Part shown: one piece after another, positions 48,330 to 58,580 of the stretch
Layout: every line of letters begins with the position of its first letter
Position numbering within the stretch: the stretch's first letter is position 1
Assembly: GCA_030693535.1 (NCBI GenBank)
Contig: JAUYAL010000074.1
Coordinates: 173,142-237,141, forward strand
DNA: 64,000 bases
Direction of reading: 5' to 3'
Source: Methylotenera sp.
GTDB lineage: Bacteria; Pseudomonadota; Gammaproteobacteria; Burkholderiales; Methylophilaceae
Notes under the pieces: generated by a model
Database searches by the model: none
The model's input: the letters and a program-made list of their open reading frames with translations, nothing else
What the model was told of the DNA's origin: nothing
Position numbers and translations under genes: made by a program

Positions 48330-49817
48330 ATGCCAGAACATTACCGCTCGCTCATTGTAATTTTTATTCTTGCAACATTTACATTTACATACTTTAAAAA
48401 GTATATTTTATTGATATGTAACGACCAAACATATAAAACTTGGCGTAACTATTGGTTCGCGTTCACCTTTGCAGCATTTTTGTCTAATAATTTTTGGATA
48501 TTCATACTGTTAGGGGCGGGTATGCTATTAATAATCTCTCGCAATCATAATCGCATAGCACTTTTCTTTTTGTTACTTTTCGCAGTTCCACCATTTGCTG
48601 GGCAGATATCTGGATTAGGCCTAATAAATTATTTTGCAGAAATGGACTCTATACGCCTACTTGTATTGGCAATACTCGCTCCTGCATTCTTTACACTTCG
48701 CCAGCTGCCATATTACAAATCTTTTGGTAAGTTACTACCAGATAAAATTCTATTAGGTTACTTGTGCCTGATTATTACCCTGTACTTCAAAGACACAAGC
48801 GTGACAGACGCTTTACGCCAAACTTTATATTTACTGATTGACCTATTTTTACCTTACATGGTGATTAGCCGCTACGTGAATACATTGCAAAAATTTAAAG
48901 AAGCCCTACTTGCTTTTGTAATAGCCGCATTAATCATGGCGATTATTAGCATGTTTGAGCTAGTACGGCACTGGCTATTATATGCTTCACTAGATCCTGC
49001 ACTAGGTGTCAGCTGGGGGCTCTCTGGCTACCAAGGGAGATCAGACCTCTTGAGAGCAAGTGCCTCAGCTGGACACCCCATCGTGCTAGGTTACATTATG
49101 ACTGTGGCAATTGGTTTTTATCTTTTCTTTCAAAACATTATGCCTAAAAACCTAAAAACCAAAGCTGGTGGTTTAGCGTTATTAGGTGGGCTAATTGCGC
49201 CGCTATCACGTGGGCCATGGGTAGGTGCGGGTATCTTAGTTGTAACATATATTATTACTGGGCGTAATGCTCTTAAAAAATTAGTGCTGATATCCTTATT
49301 GTCGCTAATATCTCTTCCAATTATCGGCGTTATGCCTGGTGGAAATAAAATTATTAATCTACTGCCCTTTGTCGGCCAAACTGAAAAAGAAAATATTGAA
49401 TATCGAGAAAATTTATTGGATGTTTCAATTTTAGTCATCAAAAAGAATTTGGCTTTTGGCTCAGTTGATTTTTTACAAGCTCCTGAAATGCAAGTGATGA
49501 TTCAAGGTCAAGGAATCATAGACATAGTCAATACATACATTTCCATTGCGCTTTCATATGGATTAGTTGGCTTGGCATTATTTGTTAGCTTCTTTTTTGT
49601 CATTCTAAAAAATATTCACTCAGGCATGAAATTTGAAGCAAATAAAGACAGCGAGTATTATTTACTTGGCAGGACGCTACTTTGCACTCTAATCGGCATA
49701 TTGGTAATTATATTTACAGTAAGCAGTATATCTTTTGTGCCTATTGTCTATTGGTCTGTTAGCGGACTGGGGGTAGCCTATTACCAAATGATGCGCAACT
49801 TAAAAGAGGCTAAATAA
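48330..49817 (+). CDS. O-antigen ligase / Wzy-like polysaccharide polymerase
   Basis: A 495-residue membrane protein with 11-13 hydrophobic segments and one large extracytoplasmic loop (about 335-385) of the Wzy_C type. Members join or polymerise undecaprenyl-linked repeat units in the periplasm. The stop overlaps the glycoside hydrolase start by one base (TAATG). In this locus a polymerase role is likelier than O-antigen ligation, because epsE/F/G export and chain-length genes are present. Confidence 0.82.
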   Translation: MPEHYRSLIVIFILATFTFTYFKKYILLICNDQTYKTWRNYWFAFTFAAFLSNNFWIFILLGAGMLLIISRNHNRIALFFLLLFAVPPFAGQISGLGLINYFAEMDSIRLLVLAILAPAFFTLRQLPYYKSFGKLLPDKILLGYLCLIITLYFKDTSVTDALRQTLYLLIDLFLPYMVISRYVNTLQKFKEALLAFVIAALIMAIISMFELVRHWLLYASLDPALGVSWGLSGYQGRSDLLRASASAGHPIVLGYIMTVAIGFYLFFQNIMPKNLKTKAGGLALLGGLIAPLSRGPWVGAGILVVTYIITGRNALKKLVLISLLSLISLPIIGVMPGGNKIINLLPFVGQTEKENIEYRENLLDVSILVIKKNLAFGSVDFLQAPEMQVMIQGQGIIDIVNTYISIALSYGLVGLALFVSFFFVILKNIHSGMKFEANKDSEYYLLGRTLLCTLIGILVIIFTVSSISFVPIVYWSVSGLGVAYYQMMRNLKEAK

Positions 49818-52408
49818 TGAATATTCGTCAACTTGTGCTCGTGCTTATGCTTCTGGTTACGGCTCAACAGGTATTAGCAGCCCCACAATTAATTTTAAGC
49901 GTTAATGAAAAAGAAGGCTTGCCAGAAATAAATTATGGTGGCATGCGCATACTCACAGCTGACTTTATTTTTTTTGGTAATAATTGGGCATGGGCGCACC
50001 AACAAATCAACTTAAAAACTGAAGCCCCATTTAAATATTCAATTCAAGGAAAAAATCAAACTTTAGGTTTTAACCTTGAAGCAGGTATCAATAAAACCAG
50101 TGACAACAGCATGCGATGGGACTATACACTCAACGCAAATGAACAAATAAACAATGTGGTTGGCGGTGGCATCAGCTTTAAATTTAATGCTGATAATTTG
50201 ATGATGCAAACAATGGGACAGCCAGAAATTTTAGCTGATAAGAGCGGATGGCGTTGGGGTCAGGGTGATAAATCGTTTGAAATGCGCTTTACACCCAAGC
50301 CTGCTGAGCTATTCTTTGAAGGCGGCGGAAAGACTGAACTACGTGCGTATTTTTATAGCGGCTCAATCACTAAAGGCGCAAAAAGTTATCAAGCCACCAT
50401 AACAACTAGCGATAAAATTAGCATAAGACCGACCACTTCTGAACGATTTGGATTTGACAATAAAAACAGTTGGCAAAAGGATAATGTCGATTGGAAATAC
50501 TCCCCAGTAGATTTATCATTTTTGAATGACAATGAAAAGCCTGCTGGCAAACGTGGCTTTGTAAAAGCGCAAGGAGAGAATCTTATCTTTGAAGATGGCA
50601 CTCGCGCTAAATTTTGGGGGACTAACTTATCGGCTTATACACTTTTTCATACTTCAAAAGAAAATGTCAAAATACAAGCAAAACGCCTATCAGCGCTTGG
50701 GTTTAACCTAGCACGCCTACACCACCACGACTCCCCTTGGGTTACACCTAACATTTTTGGCAACAACCCCAAAAACACACTTTCACTTAACGGCGATTCA
50801 CTAGATAAATTAGACTGGTGGATTAAGTGCCTTAAAGATGAAGGTATTTACGTTTGGCTAGACATGCATGTTGAGCGAGCCATCACCAAAGATGATGGCA
50901 TTTACGCATTTGATGAAATTAGCAAAGGTAAACCGCAAGCAACGCTAAAGGGTTACAACTACGTCAACCTGACCATACAAAATGCCATGAAGACATTTAA
51001 TACCCAATATTTACAACACGTTAATTCATACACCAAAACAGCATATATTCATGAACCTGCAGTTCTCGCTATATTAATTACTAATGAGAATGATATTACG
51101 CATCACTTTGGCAACGCCTTATTACCAGATAAAAAAGTCCCTAAACATAGCCAGCTCTATATGCGCGAAGCAGAAGTATTTGCCAAACAAAACAACTTAT
51201 CCGTAAATAAAACCTGGCGCTCTTGGGAACACGGCCCATCCAAGATATTTTTAAATGATTTAGAACAGCGCTTTCATCAAGAATCAATTACCCAACTAAA
51301 AGCAATAAGCGCTAAATCACTCATCGTGCCAACAAACACATGGGGAGGCAATCCTGTTAGCTCACTACCATCCCTTACCGTTGGCGACATGATTGATGTA
51401 CATGCTTATCAAGGCTATGGTGCTATTGAAAGCAACCCGACCATCACAGCAAACCTCACACATTGGATCGCCGCAGGTCAAATCATTAGCAAGCCACTAA
51501 GCGTAACAGAATGGAATGCAGAACCATTTCCTACACATGATAGACATACACTGCCGATGTATGTCGCCGCACAAGCAAGTCATCAAGGCTGGGATGCGAT
51601 GATGCAATATGCTTATGCGCAAATTCCCCTAAACGATGCTAGCAGACCTTCTAACTGGGAAACTTTTAATGATCCTAGCTATATCAGCACACTGCCAGCT
51701 TCAGCGCTCATGTATCGTCAGGGGCATATTTCAGAATCAAAATCTCTTTATGTGTTTAGCCCAAGTAAAGATGATTTATTTAATGAGAACATTAACGCTA
51801 ACTCATCTGCCGCAATTCGCACAGCCAGTGAGCTGGGCAAAGTGCAAATTGCCATGCCCGCTGTGCCAGAGTTGCCTTGGTTAAAAACAAGTGTAATACC
51901 CAGCCAAGCTAAGCTTATTAAAGATTACAAAACTAGCTTAATAGGTCAAAATGTAGGTGAAGCTACTTCTGATAGTGGAGAATTAACCAGAAATTGGGAC
52001 AAAGGCTTCTATCAAATCAACACACCAAAAACGCAAGCAGTCATGGGCTGGATTGGTGCAAAAAAATTTACACTAGATGACGTTGAATTTGAAATTACTA
52101 CAGCCAATGCCACTGCTTCTGTTCAAAGTTTAGATGATAAAAAAATTAATCAATCAAGCAATATACTCATCAGCCTAGCTAGCCGCGCCCTGCCAGATTC
52201 TGGCAACAAATCACTTTATAGATTTCAACCAGCTCTAGGGCGCATCTCCATCAAAGCGCCTATTGGGTTAAATCTCTATAAAAACGGAATTCTAAAACAA
52301 AAAATACAACTTAAACCTGAATATTCAAATGGTAGATACTTAATTAATGTTAAAGACAGCACCAACTCAAACTGGCTAATTTTAACAAACAAGAACAAGA
52401 GTTTATAA
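49817..52408 (+). CDS. secreted glycoside hydrolase (TIM-barrel, GH5-like)
   Basis: An 863-residue secreted enzyme with signal peptide (about 1-21). An N-terminal beta-rich domain (about 25-255) precedes an (alpha/beta)8 hydrolase domain (about 255-620): GTNLSAYTLF, FNLARLHHHD, a likely acid/base Glu424 in ITNEND and a likely nucleophile Glu565 in SVTEWNAE. A C-terminal beta domain (about 650-863) follows. It overlaps the polymerase gene by one base. It probably trims or releases the polysaccharide; the exact family and substrate are not certain. Confidence 0.8.
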   Translation: MNIRQLVLVLMLLVTAQQVLAAPQLILSVNEKEGLPEINYGGMRILTADFIFFGNNWAWAHQQINLKTEAPFKYSIQGKNQTLGFNLEAGINKTSDNSMRWDYTLNANEQINNVVGGGISFKFNADNLMMQTMGQPEILADKSGWRWGQGDKSFEMRFTPKPAELFFEGGGKTELRAYFYSGSITKGAKSYQATITTSDKISIRPTTSERFGFDNKNSWQKDNVDWKYSPVDLSFLNDNEKPAGKRGFVKAQGENLIFEDGTRAKFWGTNLSAYTLFHTSKENVKIQAKRLSALGFNLARLHHHDSPWVTPNIFGNNPKNTLSLNGDSLDKLDWWIKCLKDEGIYVWLDMHVERAITKDDGIYAFDEISKGKPQATLKGYNYVNLTIQNAMKTFNTQYLQHVNSYTKTAYIHEPAVLAILITNENDITHHFGNALLPDKKVPKHSQLYMREAEVFAKQNNLSVNKTWRSWEHGPSKIFLNDLEQRFHQESITQLKAISAKSLIVPTNTWGGNPVSSLPSLTVGDMIDVHAYQGYGAIESNPTITANLTHWIAAGQIISKPLSVTEWNAEPFPTHDRHTLPMYVAAQASHQGWDAMMQYAYAQIPLNDASRPSNWETFNDPSYISTLPASALMYRQGHISESKSLYVFSPSKDDLFNENINANSSAAIRTASELGKVQIAMPAVPELPWLKTSVIPSQAKLIKDYKTSLIGQNVGEATSDSGELTRNWDKGFYQINTPKTQAVMGWIGAKKFTLDDVEFEITTANATASVQSLDDKKINQSSNILISLASRALPDSGNKSLYRFQPALGRISIKAPIGLNLYKNGILKQKIQLKPEYSNGRYLINVKDSTNSNWLILTNKNKSL

Positions 52409-52507
52409 TCTGCATCAACTTTACTTCACCACGCAATTTGTAATAGCTCAGTTGGGTCAAACTTTGCTGTTACAAAAGCCACTACCTATTGAAGGCAATC
52501 AAATAAC

Positions 52508-53470
52508 ATGCGAGATAGATTTAACAGCTTAGATGGCTGGCGTGGAATAAGCATCCTTTTTGTTCTTGCAGGCCATTTATTACCTATTGGGCCTAAAATA
52601 TGGCTTCTCAATGGCGCGGTAGCTTCGGCAGGGATGGCTTTATTTTTTATACTTTCTGGCTTTTTAATTACGAATTTACTTATAAAAGATCAAAACATAT
52701 TCAACTTTCTTATAAGAAGGTTCTTGAGAATCCTGCCTTTGGCTTGGTTATTTATAGTTGTTACGTTCATTATAATTGGCGCGGATTCTGCCACTTACAT
52801 CGCTCATCTTCTATTTTATGCAAACTGGCCACCTATGGCGCTAACGTTGCCAACAGCTCATTTCTGGAGCCTTTGTCTTGAAATGCAGTTTTACGTAGGG
52901 ATAGCACTGCTGATTTGTTTGCTTAAAAGACATGTTTTTCTTGTATTGCCTATATTATGTCTTTCCATCACTGCATTTAGATACATAAATGGAGTGGAAA
53001 TGGCTATAAACACTTATTATCGTGCGGATGAAATACTTGCTGGCTGTATTTTAGCAATAATGCTAAACAGTAATCATGAAAAAATTAAATATATACTAAG
53101 CAAACTGAGTATATTTTATTTGCTCCCATTGCTAATTTTGTCAGCACATCCTGCTAGTAATGAACTCAACTACTTCAGACCTTATATCGCTTTGGCCTTA
53201 GTAGGAAGCACACTAACGAAAGAAAAGTATGGCGAAAAATGGTTAAAATGTAGTTTTTTATCTTACATGGCAAACATTTCGTATGCTCTGTATATCATCC
53301 ATGGTGGCTTAATGCATACATGGCTTGGCTCTGGCGACACTTTAGAAAAATATATGAAGCGCCCACTTTTATTAATTGCTACTTTTGCATTAGCGCATCT
53401 TTCTACCTTTTATTATGAAAAATACTGGATTAATTTAGGTAAAAAACTAAGCAAAAAAACTTACACATAA
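52508..53470 (+). CDS. acyltransferase family 3 (OafA/YrhL type)
   Basis: A 320-residue membrane protein with about ten TM helices and the family start RDRFNSLDGWRGISILFVLAGHLL (His in GH motif) plus HFWSLCLEMQFY. These enzymes O-acylate surface sugars across the membrane. It is 99 nt downstream of the hydrolase and precedes the flippase gene. Confidence 0.88.
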   Translation: MRDRFNSLDGWRGISILFVLAGHLLPIGPKIWLLNGAVASAGMALFFILSGFLITNLLIKDQNIFNFLIRRFLRILPLAWLFIVVTFIIIGADSATYIAHLLFYANWPPMALTLPTAHFWSLCLEMQFYVGIALLICLLKRHVFLVLPILCLSITAFRYINGVEMAINTYYRADEILAGCILAIMLNSNHEKIKYILSKLSIFYLLPLLILSAHPASNELNYFRPYIALALVGSTLTKEKYGEKWLKCSFLSYMANISYALYIIHGGLMHTWLGSGDTLEKYMKRPLLLIATFALAHLSTFYYEKYWINLGKKLSKKTYT

Positions 53471-53529
53471 TTACTTAATGACTTTTTCACAAAACAAATA
53501 ATGGTTCGATTTTCAACCTAAACTAAATA

Positions 53530-54915
53530 TTGGAACAACAATTGCGTTCGCTTTCAGGCTCATCTCTTCGTAATCGCATTCTCCGTTCAGGTGCATGGTC
53601 ACTTTTTGGTCATGCCACTAGTCAAGCCATCAGATTAGGCAGTAGCCTCATCATGACACGTTTATTGATGCCAGAGATGTTTGGTGTGATGGCTATCGCT
53701 AATGTCATTCTATTTGGTATTGCGCTTTTCTCAGACTTAGGTTTAAGGCAAAACATCATACAAAGCCGTCGAGGTCACGACCCAGTTTTTCTCAATACGG
53801 TCTGGTCTGTGCAGATTATTCGGGGGGCTTTACTTTGGTGTATTGCCGTACTCATTGGCTTAATGCTGTATTTCTTAAACCAAACGCACATTCTCCAGCT
53901 TAATGGCGTTTATTCGGAACCTATATTACCTTGGGTGATTGGCACTCTGGCTTTAAGTGCATTAATTAGTGGGTTTGAATCAACAAAGCTTGCTTCTGCA
54001 AGTCGAAATCTATTACTGGGTAAAATAACACTCATTGACCTTGCCAGTCAAATAGGTGGGTTACTGACCATGCTGGCTTGGATATATATAGACCGCTCTA
54101 TATGGGCGCTAGTCGCTGGAGGAATTTTCTCAAGTATAGTCAAAACTGTACTAAGCCATACTGCATTACCTGGCGAGAATAATAAATTACATTGGGATGC
54201 AGAATCTTTTTACGAAATATTTCACTTTGGCAAATGGATATTTCTCACTTCTATTATGGGTTTTTTAATCAATAGCATTGATCGACTTTTACTTGGTGGG
54301 CTAATCTCTGCTGAAGCACTTGGGGTTTACTCTATAGCAGTCTTACTTTCAGGCGCTTTTCAGGAAGTAGTTTCTAAATTAACAGGGAGTGTCGCTTTTC
54401 CTGCGCTTGGTGAAATTAAGCGATTACAGCCTGATAGAGTCAAAGAGCTATACTACAAAATAAGATTACCGATTGATACATTCTGTCTTTTTTTTGCAGG
54501 ATTTCTTTTTCTGACAGGTGAAATAATTGTTTCATTTCTATATGACAGTCGCTATATTACAGCTGGAAAGTTACTTGAGATTCTCTCCCTCAGTTTATTA
54601 AGTATCCGTTATAATGTTGTCGATCAGTTTTATATGGTGCTAGGTAAGCCAAAAATCATGGCTTTTATTATAGCAATTAGGCTAGTCTTTTTAACGTTAT
54701 TTCTACCTATAGGGTATTGGCTATTTGCTTTAGAGGGTGCAGCCTGGGGTATAGTCATCGCATGGATGCTAGGTTCGTTAGTTACTCTTTTCCATATTAA
54801 GAGAAAAATTGGACTCTTAGATTTATCAAAAGAATTAAGAACGCTTATTATTTTCCCTATAGGTCTTTTAATTGGCGAGGCGGTCAAATTTCTGTGGAAT
54901 ACCATACTCTACTGA
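53530..54915 (+). CDS. Wzx-like polysaccharide flippase
   Basis: A 461-residue MOP/PST-family membrane protein with 12-14 TM helices, N-terminus LRNRILRSGAWSLFGHATSQAIRLGSSLIMTRLL. It would flip undecaprenyl-linked repeat units to the periplasm. The start must be a non-ATG codon: an in-frame TAA lies two codons upstream of the TTG at 53530 and the next ATG is at residue 43. A second TTG four codons in is an alternative. Confidence 0.88.
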   Translation: MEQQLRSLSGSSLRNRILRSGAWSLFGHATSQAIRLGSSLIMTRLLMPEMFGVMAIANVILFGIALFSDLGLRQNIIQSRRGHDPVFLNTVWSVQIIRGALLWCIAVLIGLMLYFLNQTHILQLNGVYSEPILPWVIGTLALSALISGFESTKLASASRNLLLGKITLIDLASQIGGLLTMLAWIYIDRSIWALVAGGIFSSIVKTVLSHTALPGENNKLHWDAESFYEIFHFGKWIFLTSIMGFLINSIDRLLLGGLISAEALGVYSIAVLLSGAFQEVVSKLTGSVAFPALGEIKRLQPDRVKELYYKIRLPIDTFCLFFAGFLFLTGEIIVSFLYDSRYITAGKLLEILSLSLLSIRYNVVDQFYMVLGKPKIMAFIIAIRLVFLTLFLPIGYWLFALEGAAWGIVIAWMLGSLVTLFHIKRKIGLLDLSKELRTLIIFPIGLLIGEAVKFLWNTILY

Positions 54916-55009
54916 AAGAGGAAACCTTTAAATATCGAAAATATTAAACTTCTGGCTTGCGTGTTAAGGGGCTACTAGCCAGATGCCATGTCTAATCAAG
55001 TAGTAAACG

Positions 55010-56098
55010 TTAGTCCTGATTTGCTACCTTCATTAATGCAAACTCAAACATTTGGCATGATGCGTGCCAAGAGCAGTTCTGAACGGTATTAAACGCATTC
55101 TCTGATAGCATTTTCCAAGCTTCATTTGTAGCCAATAAAACTTGAGTAACCACAACCGTTAATTCATCTACGTCATCTATTTCAGTTAAAAAACCATTCA
55201 TACCGTTTACAATCGCTTCAGCTGGCCAACCTGTTTTTGTCGAAACAACAGGCGTTCTGCACGCCATTGCCTCCATTGCTGGTAAATTAAAACCTTCAGT
55301 TCGACTGGCGGTAATCCAAACATCGCATTGAGCATATAAATCACGGATTTTATCTTGTGCAGGTGAATGGTAAAACTCAATACCTCTATCAATCAACACA
55401 TTATCATTAGGTGAAATTGCCCCGAAAGAAATGACTCGGAGCTTGGGTATTACTAGCTTTAGCCTATCAATCACTTTAAGTGTTACATCAACACCTTTCA
55501 AAGCAGTGGATGAGTATAAGAAACCAATTGTTGGTAAAAGCTGTTTATGTCTAACTGGTGCATAAAATTGATTTCTATCCACACTATTGGGGACGATATC
55601 AACATGATCATCCCCGTATTCACTCCTCATCACATCTGCTAACCATTTCGCCACAACAATTTTATGCAGTGGCAATCTGTAGCTTGCTTTACAACGTTCT
55701 ACAGGCAAAAAGTCAAATATTTCGTAGCCTTGAATAAAATAACATTTCTTACCTTTTGCTGGATTTAGTTTAGCCACCCATTCGGCTGTCTCCCACCAAG
55801 TAGCAACAACAATATCCGCATCTGGAACATCGCTATCAACGACAGGTCGATAGCGAGAAAGAGTGTGATGATTAAGGCCTAATCCATCGAGATGCGAAGC
55901 AATATGACTTATTTTTGGCCAACCTCTTCCTAATAAAAAATCTTTAATTTTTCTTCGAAAGAACTTTGATGGATACGGAGGTGAAATTAGGAATACTTCG
56001 TGACCTTTTTCTACTAAAGCTTTTGCATACAATGCTAAAACCTTAATGCCACCACTCATACCAACTGGTGGTAAAACAAATGTAATTTTAATGGGCAT
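55010..56098 (-). CDS. glycosyltransferase family 4
   Basis: A 362-residue GT-B enzyme. N-terminal motif PPVGMSGGIKVLALYAKAL (about 11-29), and C-terminal SRTEGFNLPAMEAMACRTPVV (about 262-282) with the EX7E sugar-nucleotide motif. It lies 19 nt downstream of epsG on the same strand and is the last gene of the epsE-L-F-G block. The donor and acceptor are unknown. Confidence 0.9.
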   Translation of the reverse strand: MPIKITFVLPPVGMSGGIKVLALYAKALVEKGHEVFLISPPYPSKFFRRKIKDFLLGRGWPKISHIASHLDGLGLNHHTLSRYRPVVDSDVPDADIVVATWWETAEWVAKLNPAKGKKCYFIQGYEIFDFLPVERCKASYRLPLHKIVVAKWLADVMRSEYGDDHVDIVPNSVDRNQFYAPVRHKQLLPTIGFLYSSTALKGVDVTLKVIDRLKLVIPKLRVISFGAISPNDNVLIDRGIEFYHSPAQDKIRDLYAQCDVWITASRTEGFNLPAMEAMACRTPVVSTKTGWPAEAIVNGMNGFLTEIDDVDELTVVVTQVLLATNEAWKMLSENAFNTVQNCSWHASCQMFEFALMKVANQD

Positions 56099-56117
56099 TT
56101 AGCTTTAATTTAATATT

Positions 56118-56945
56118 TCAGTCATAGTAATATGAACTTGGCTGAACCTCTGCTTTGTTCAACACAACACCCAATAAATTAATGCCGGATAATAAGTGCA
56201 TCGTTTCTTCAATCTCAGATTGAGATGACATGCCATTGCCAACCACGAGCAATGCACAATCAATTTTAGGCAAAATATAGATTGCATCATCTGCGGTTAA
56301 CACAGGGGGTAGATCAAAAATCACGATTCTAGATTCGTATCTTTCACGTAAATCTTTGATTAGATTCTCTATCTTTTTTGATGACAACACTTCAGATGGC
56401 TTACTTACAGGTTTTGCTGTGGGTAACACTACAAATCTTGGTAATTTTGGGTTAACCAACACCTCTGATAAGTCTGCAGTGCCATCTAAATAATCATTAA
56501 GCGACTTTGGCATAGACAAACCCAAATACGCACCCACGCGTGGCCTACGAAGATCTAAATCTACTAGCATGGCTGTTCTTTGTGATTGCTGTGCAATACT
56601 GATTGCTAAATTAATTGAAGTTAAAGTCTTACCTGATTCTGGTGTTGGCGAAACAATTGCCAATGTACGCCAACCTTTATCTTCCATCATCTGAAGAACT
56701 TGCGTGCGAATGCTATCAATAGCCCAACTGGCCATATCGTTTTTATTGAGTGCAACAATACGATTCTTTTCCAAATGCGCCAAATTAAGCTCTACAGTGC
56801 GTGTTTGCACATATTCAAGATTTTCCAGTTCTTCACCTGTTATTATTTCCTGAAGTGGCGTCTGACTGACATTTGAAGTTCTTGAAGCAGTTGATGAAGT
56901 TCTACTGTGCTTAGATTTTTCTATTGCTGCTTTGATTTTTTCCAT
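56118..56945 (-). CDS. epsG: chain-length tyrosine kinase EpsG (BY-kinase)
   Basis: A 275-residue cytoplasmic bacterial tyrosine kinase. Walker A is VSPTPESGKT (98-107), Walker A' is AMLVDLDLRRP (125-135) and a Walker B VIFDLPPVLTAD follows. The C-terminus ends YYYD, a tyrosine cluster like those autophosphorylated in Wzc/EpsG kinases. It works with the separately encoded EpsF in polymer length control. It begins 12 nt after epsF. Confidence 0.92.
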   Translation of the reverse strand: MEKIKAAIEKSKHSRTSSTASRTSNVSQTPLQEIITGEELENLEYVQTRTVELNLAHLEKNRIVALNKNDMASWAIDSIRTQVLQMMEDKGWRTLAIVSPTPESGKTLTSINLAISIAQQSQRTAMLVDLDLRRPRVGAYLGLSMPKSLNDYLDGTADLSEVLVNPKLPRFVVLPTAKPVSKPSEVLSSKKIENLIKDLRERYESRIVIFDLPPVLTADDAIYILPKIDCALLVVGNGMSSQSEIEETMHLLSGINLLGVVLNKAEVQPSSYYYD

Positions 56946-56957
56946 GATGAGATACCT

Positions 56958-58559
56958 TTATTCTAACTTAGCCATTACTTTATAAACCAGCATATCAAGC
57001 GGCATCCACAAAAAATGAACCAGAATAAGCGCAATAATTAAAAATACAACGACACCTAATGCAATGTACTTGTAGCGACCCCTGTTTTGATTTAACTCAG
57101 CTTGCGTTTTGATGTAAGGCACAATGCCAATTGGCCGCATGCCAACAACAGAGGTCAAAAACTCAACACCACGCACGCGTTTATCTAATGTCTCCATTAA
57201 CATGACTAACCCAAATGCAGCTGCAATTGCAAGGAAAAAGCCCATGACTAACATTTTCTTTCTATTTGGCTTGATGGGTTTATCCGGCATCAGCGGCGCT
57301 TCAAGCAATGAGAAACGTTCTGCTTTGTTTTCCTGCTCTAAGTTCTCTGCGATTTTTGCATTGTTTTGTTTCGAGCGAATCTCGTCATACTTGGCTTTAG
57401 CATTTTCATAATCACGCTCAAGCGTCAACAGTCCTCGCTCAATTTGTGGCGTGAGAATCACCTTACCTTCAAGCTGCCCCATTTTTCCTTTTAAGCCTGA
57501 TTGCTGTTGTGCTAAAGACTGTAAACGTGCCTTAGATGATTCAATCTGCGCTCTAATCTTTTCAACTCTCAGGGCCGCCTCTGGATCAGAAGCATTACCA
57601 ACCGAGTTGGTAGTGCCACTTGTACCTGGTGATTGCGAAGCGAGACTTTTCTCAAGTAATTCAATTTTACGTTTAAGTGACTTTACTACAGGGTGATTTT
57701 CTTTATAGGCAGCAGAGGCTTTAACTAAGTCATTCTTTAGTTTATCTAACTCAGTCTCGGGGCTAACATGTTGTTGCGAAACTGACCTACCACCCACGCC
57801 TGCTTTAGCTGCTTCCAGCTCGATTTCCTGATAGCGCAGCTCTTCTTGCGTACTTTTATACTCACGCTCCACATCTTTTAACTCGGACTCTGAGCGCTGA
57901 ATCATGCCCATATGCAACTCCAGATGCTCAGGCAGAGCATTGGCGTATTGTTGCTTGTAAGTTGCCACCTTGTTTTCTACTTCTTCTAATTCTTTTTTAA
58001 GACGATCAGCCTCTTGCATTAAAAACTCATTGGTTTCAGCGGCGCGCTCTGTTCGGGATTTTGCATTTTCATCTAAAAACAGGGTGACAATCTCATTTGT
58101 GACTTTATGCGCAAGATCAGGATAACGATAATCAAATGAAACTTGAAACGCAATGGTCGTTTTGCCCCTGCCGCTACCTTTGTCTGCGCTGAGTAGGGAT
58201 ACCGAAATATCTTTACGCATCTCTTCAACAATTTCAGACGGTTGAAGTTTTGCTTGAGCATCTTTATACAAATCATATTTATCAATAATTCTCAATAAAT
58301 TAGCCCGTGTCATCACACGCTGTTTGATAACCTCAATACGCTCATCGGCAAATGAATTTTCTGATGACTTGACCATTTCAGTCGGAATCTGCTGAGACTC
58401 TACTAAAATTGTACCGACTGATTGATATACAGGTGGAATAAGCAAAGCGACAGCTACCGAAATAGCCAACACGAGAGAGAACACGCCCGCAATGTGAAAT
58501 TTTCTTCTTGTTAATATAGCTAAATAATCTCTTAGCGTCAGTTCGTAGTCTGTGGTCAT
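56958..58559 (-). CDS. epsF: chain-length determinant protein EpsF (Wzz family)
   Basis: A 533-residue inner membrane protein: TM1 (about 24-44), a Wzz domain and long coiled coil in the periplasm (about 170-400), then a PxxP-type segment (PDKPIKPNRKKM) and TM2 (about 428-448), and a third TM near the C-terminus (about 497-520). It is the non-kinase partner of EpsG. The gene lies 21 nt downstream of epsL. Confidence 0.93.
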   Translation of the reverse strand: MTTDYELTLRDYLAILTRRKFHIAGVFSLVLAISVAVALLIPPVYQSVGTILVESQQIPTEMVKSSENSFADERIEVIKQRVMTRANLLRIIDKYDLYKDAQAKLQPSEIVEEMRKDISVSLLSADKGSGRGKTTIAFQVSFDYRYPDLAHKVTNEIVTLFLDENAKSRTERAAETNEFLMQEADRLKKELEEVENKVATYKQQYANALPEHLELHMGMIQRSESELKDVEREYKSTQEELRYQEIELEAAKAGVGGRSVSQQHVSPETELDKLKNDLVKASAAYKENHPVVKSLKRKIELLEKSLASQSPGTSGTTNSVGNASDPEAALRVEKIRAQIESSKARLQSLAQQQSGLKGKMGQLEGKVILTPQIERGLLTLERDYENAKAKYDEIRSKQNNAKIAENLEQENKAERFSLLEAPLMPDKPIKPNRKKMLVMGFFLAIAAAFGLVMLMETLDKRVRGVEFLTSVVGMRPIGIVPYIKTQAELNQNRGRYKYIALGVVVFLIIALILVHFLWMPLDMLVYKVMAKLE

Positions 58560-58580
58560 GGTTTGCGCGATATAAAATGG

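Noticed and set aside
54951..54983. Inverted repeat TCTGGCT ... AGCCAGA as a terminator between the convergent flippase and GT4 genes
   Set aside because: The loop is long (about 19 nt) and no T run follows on either strand.
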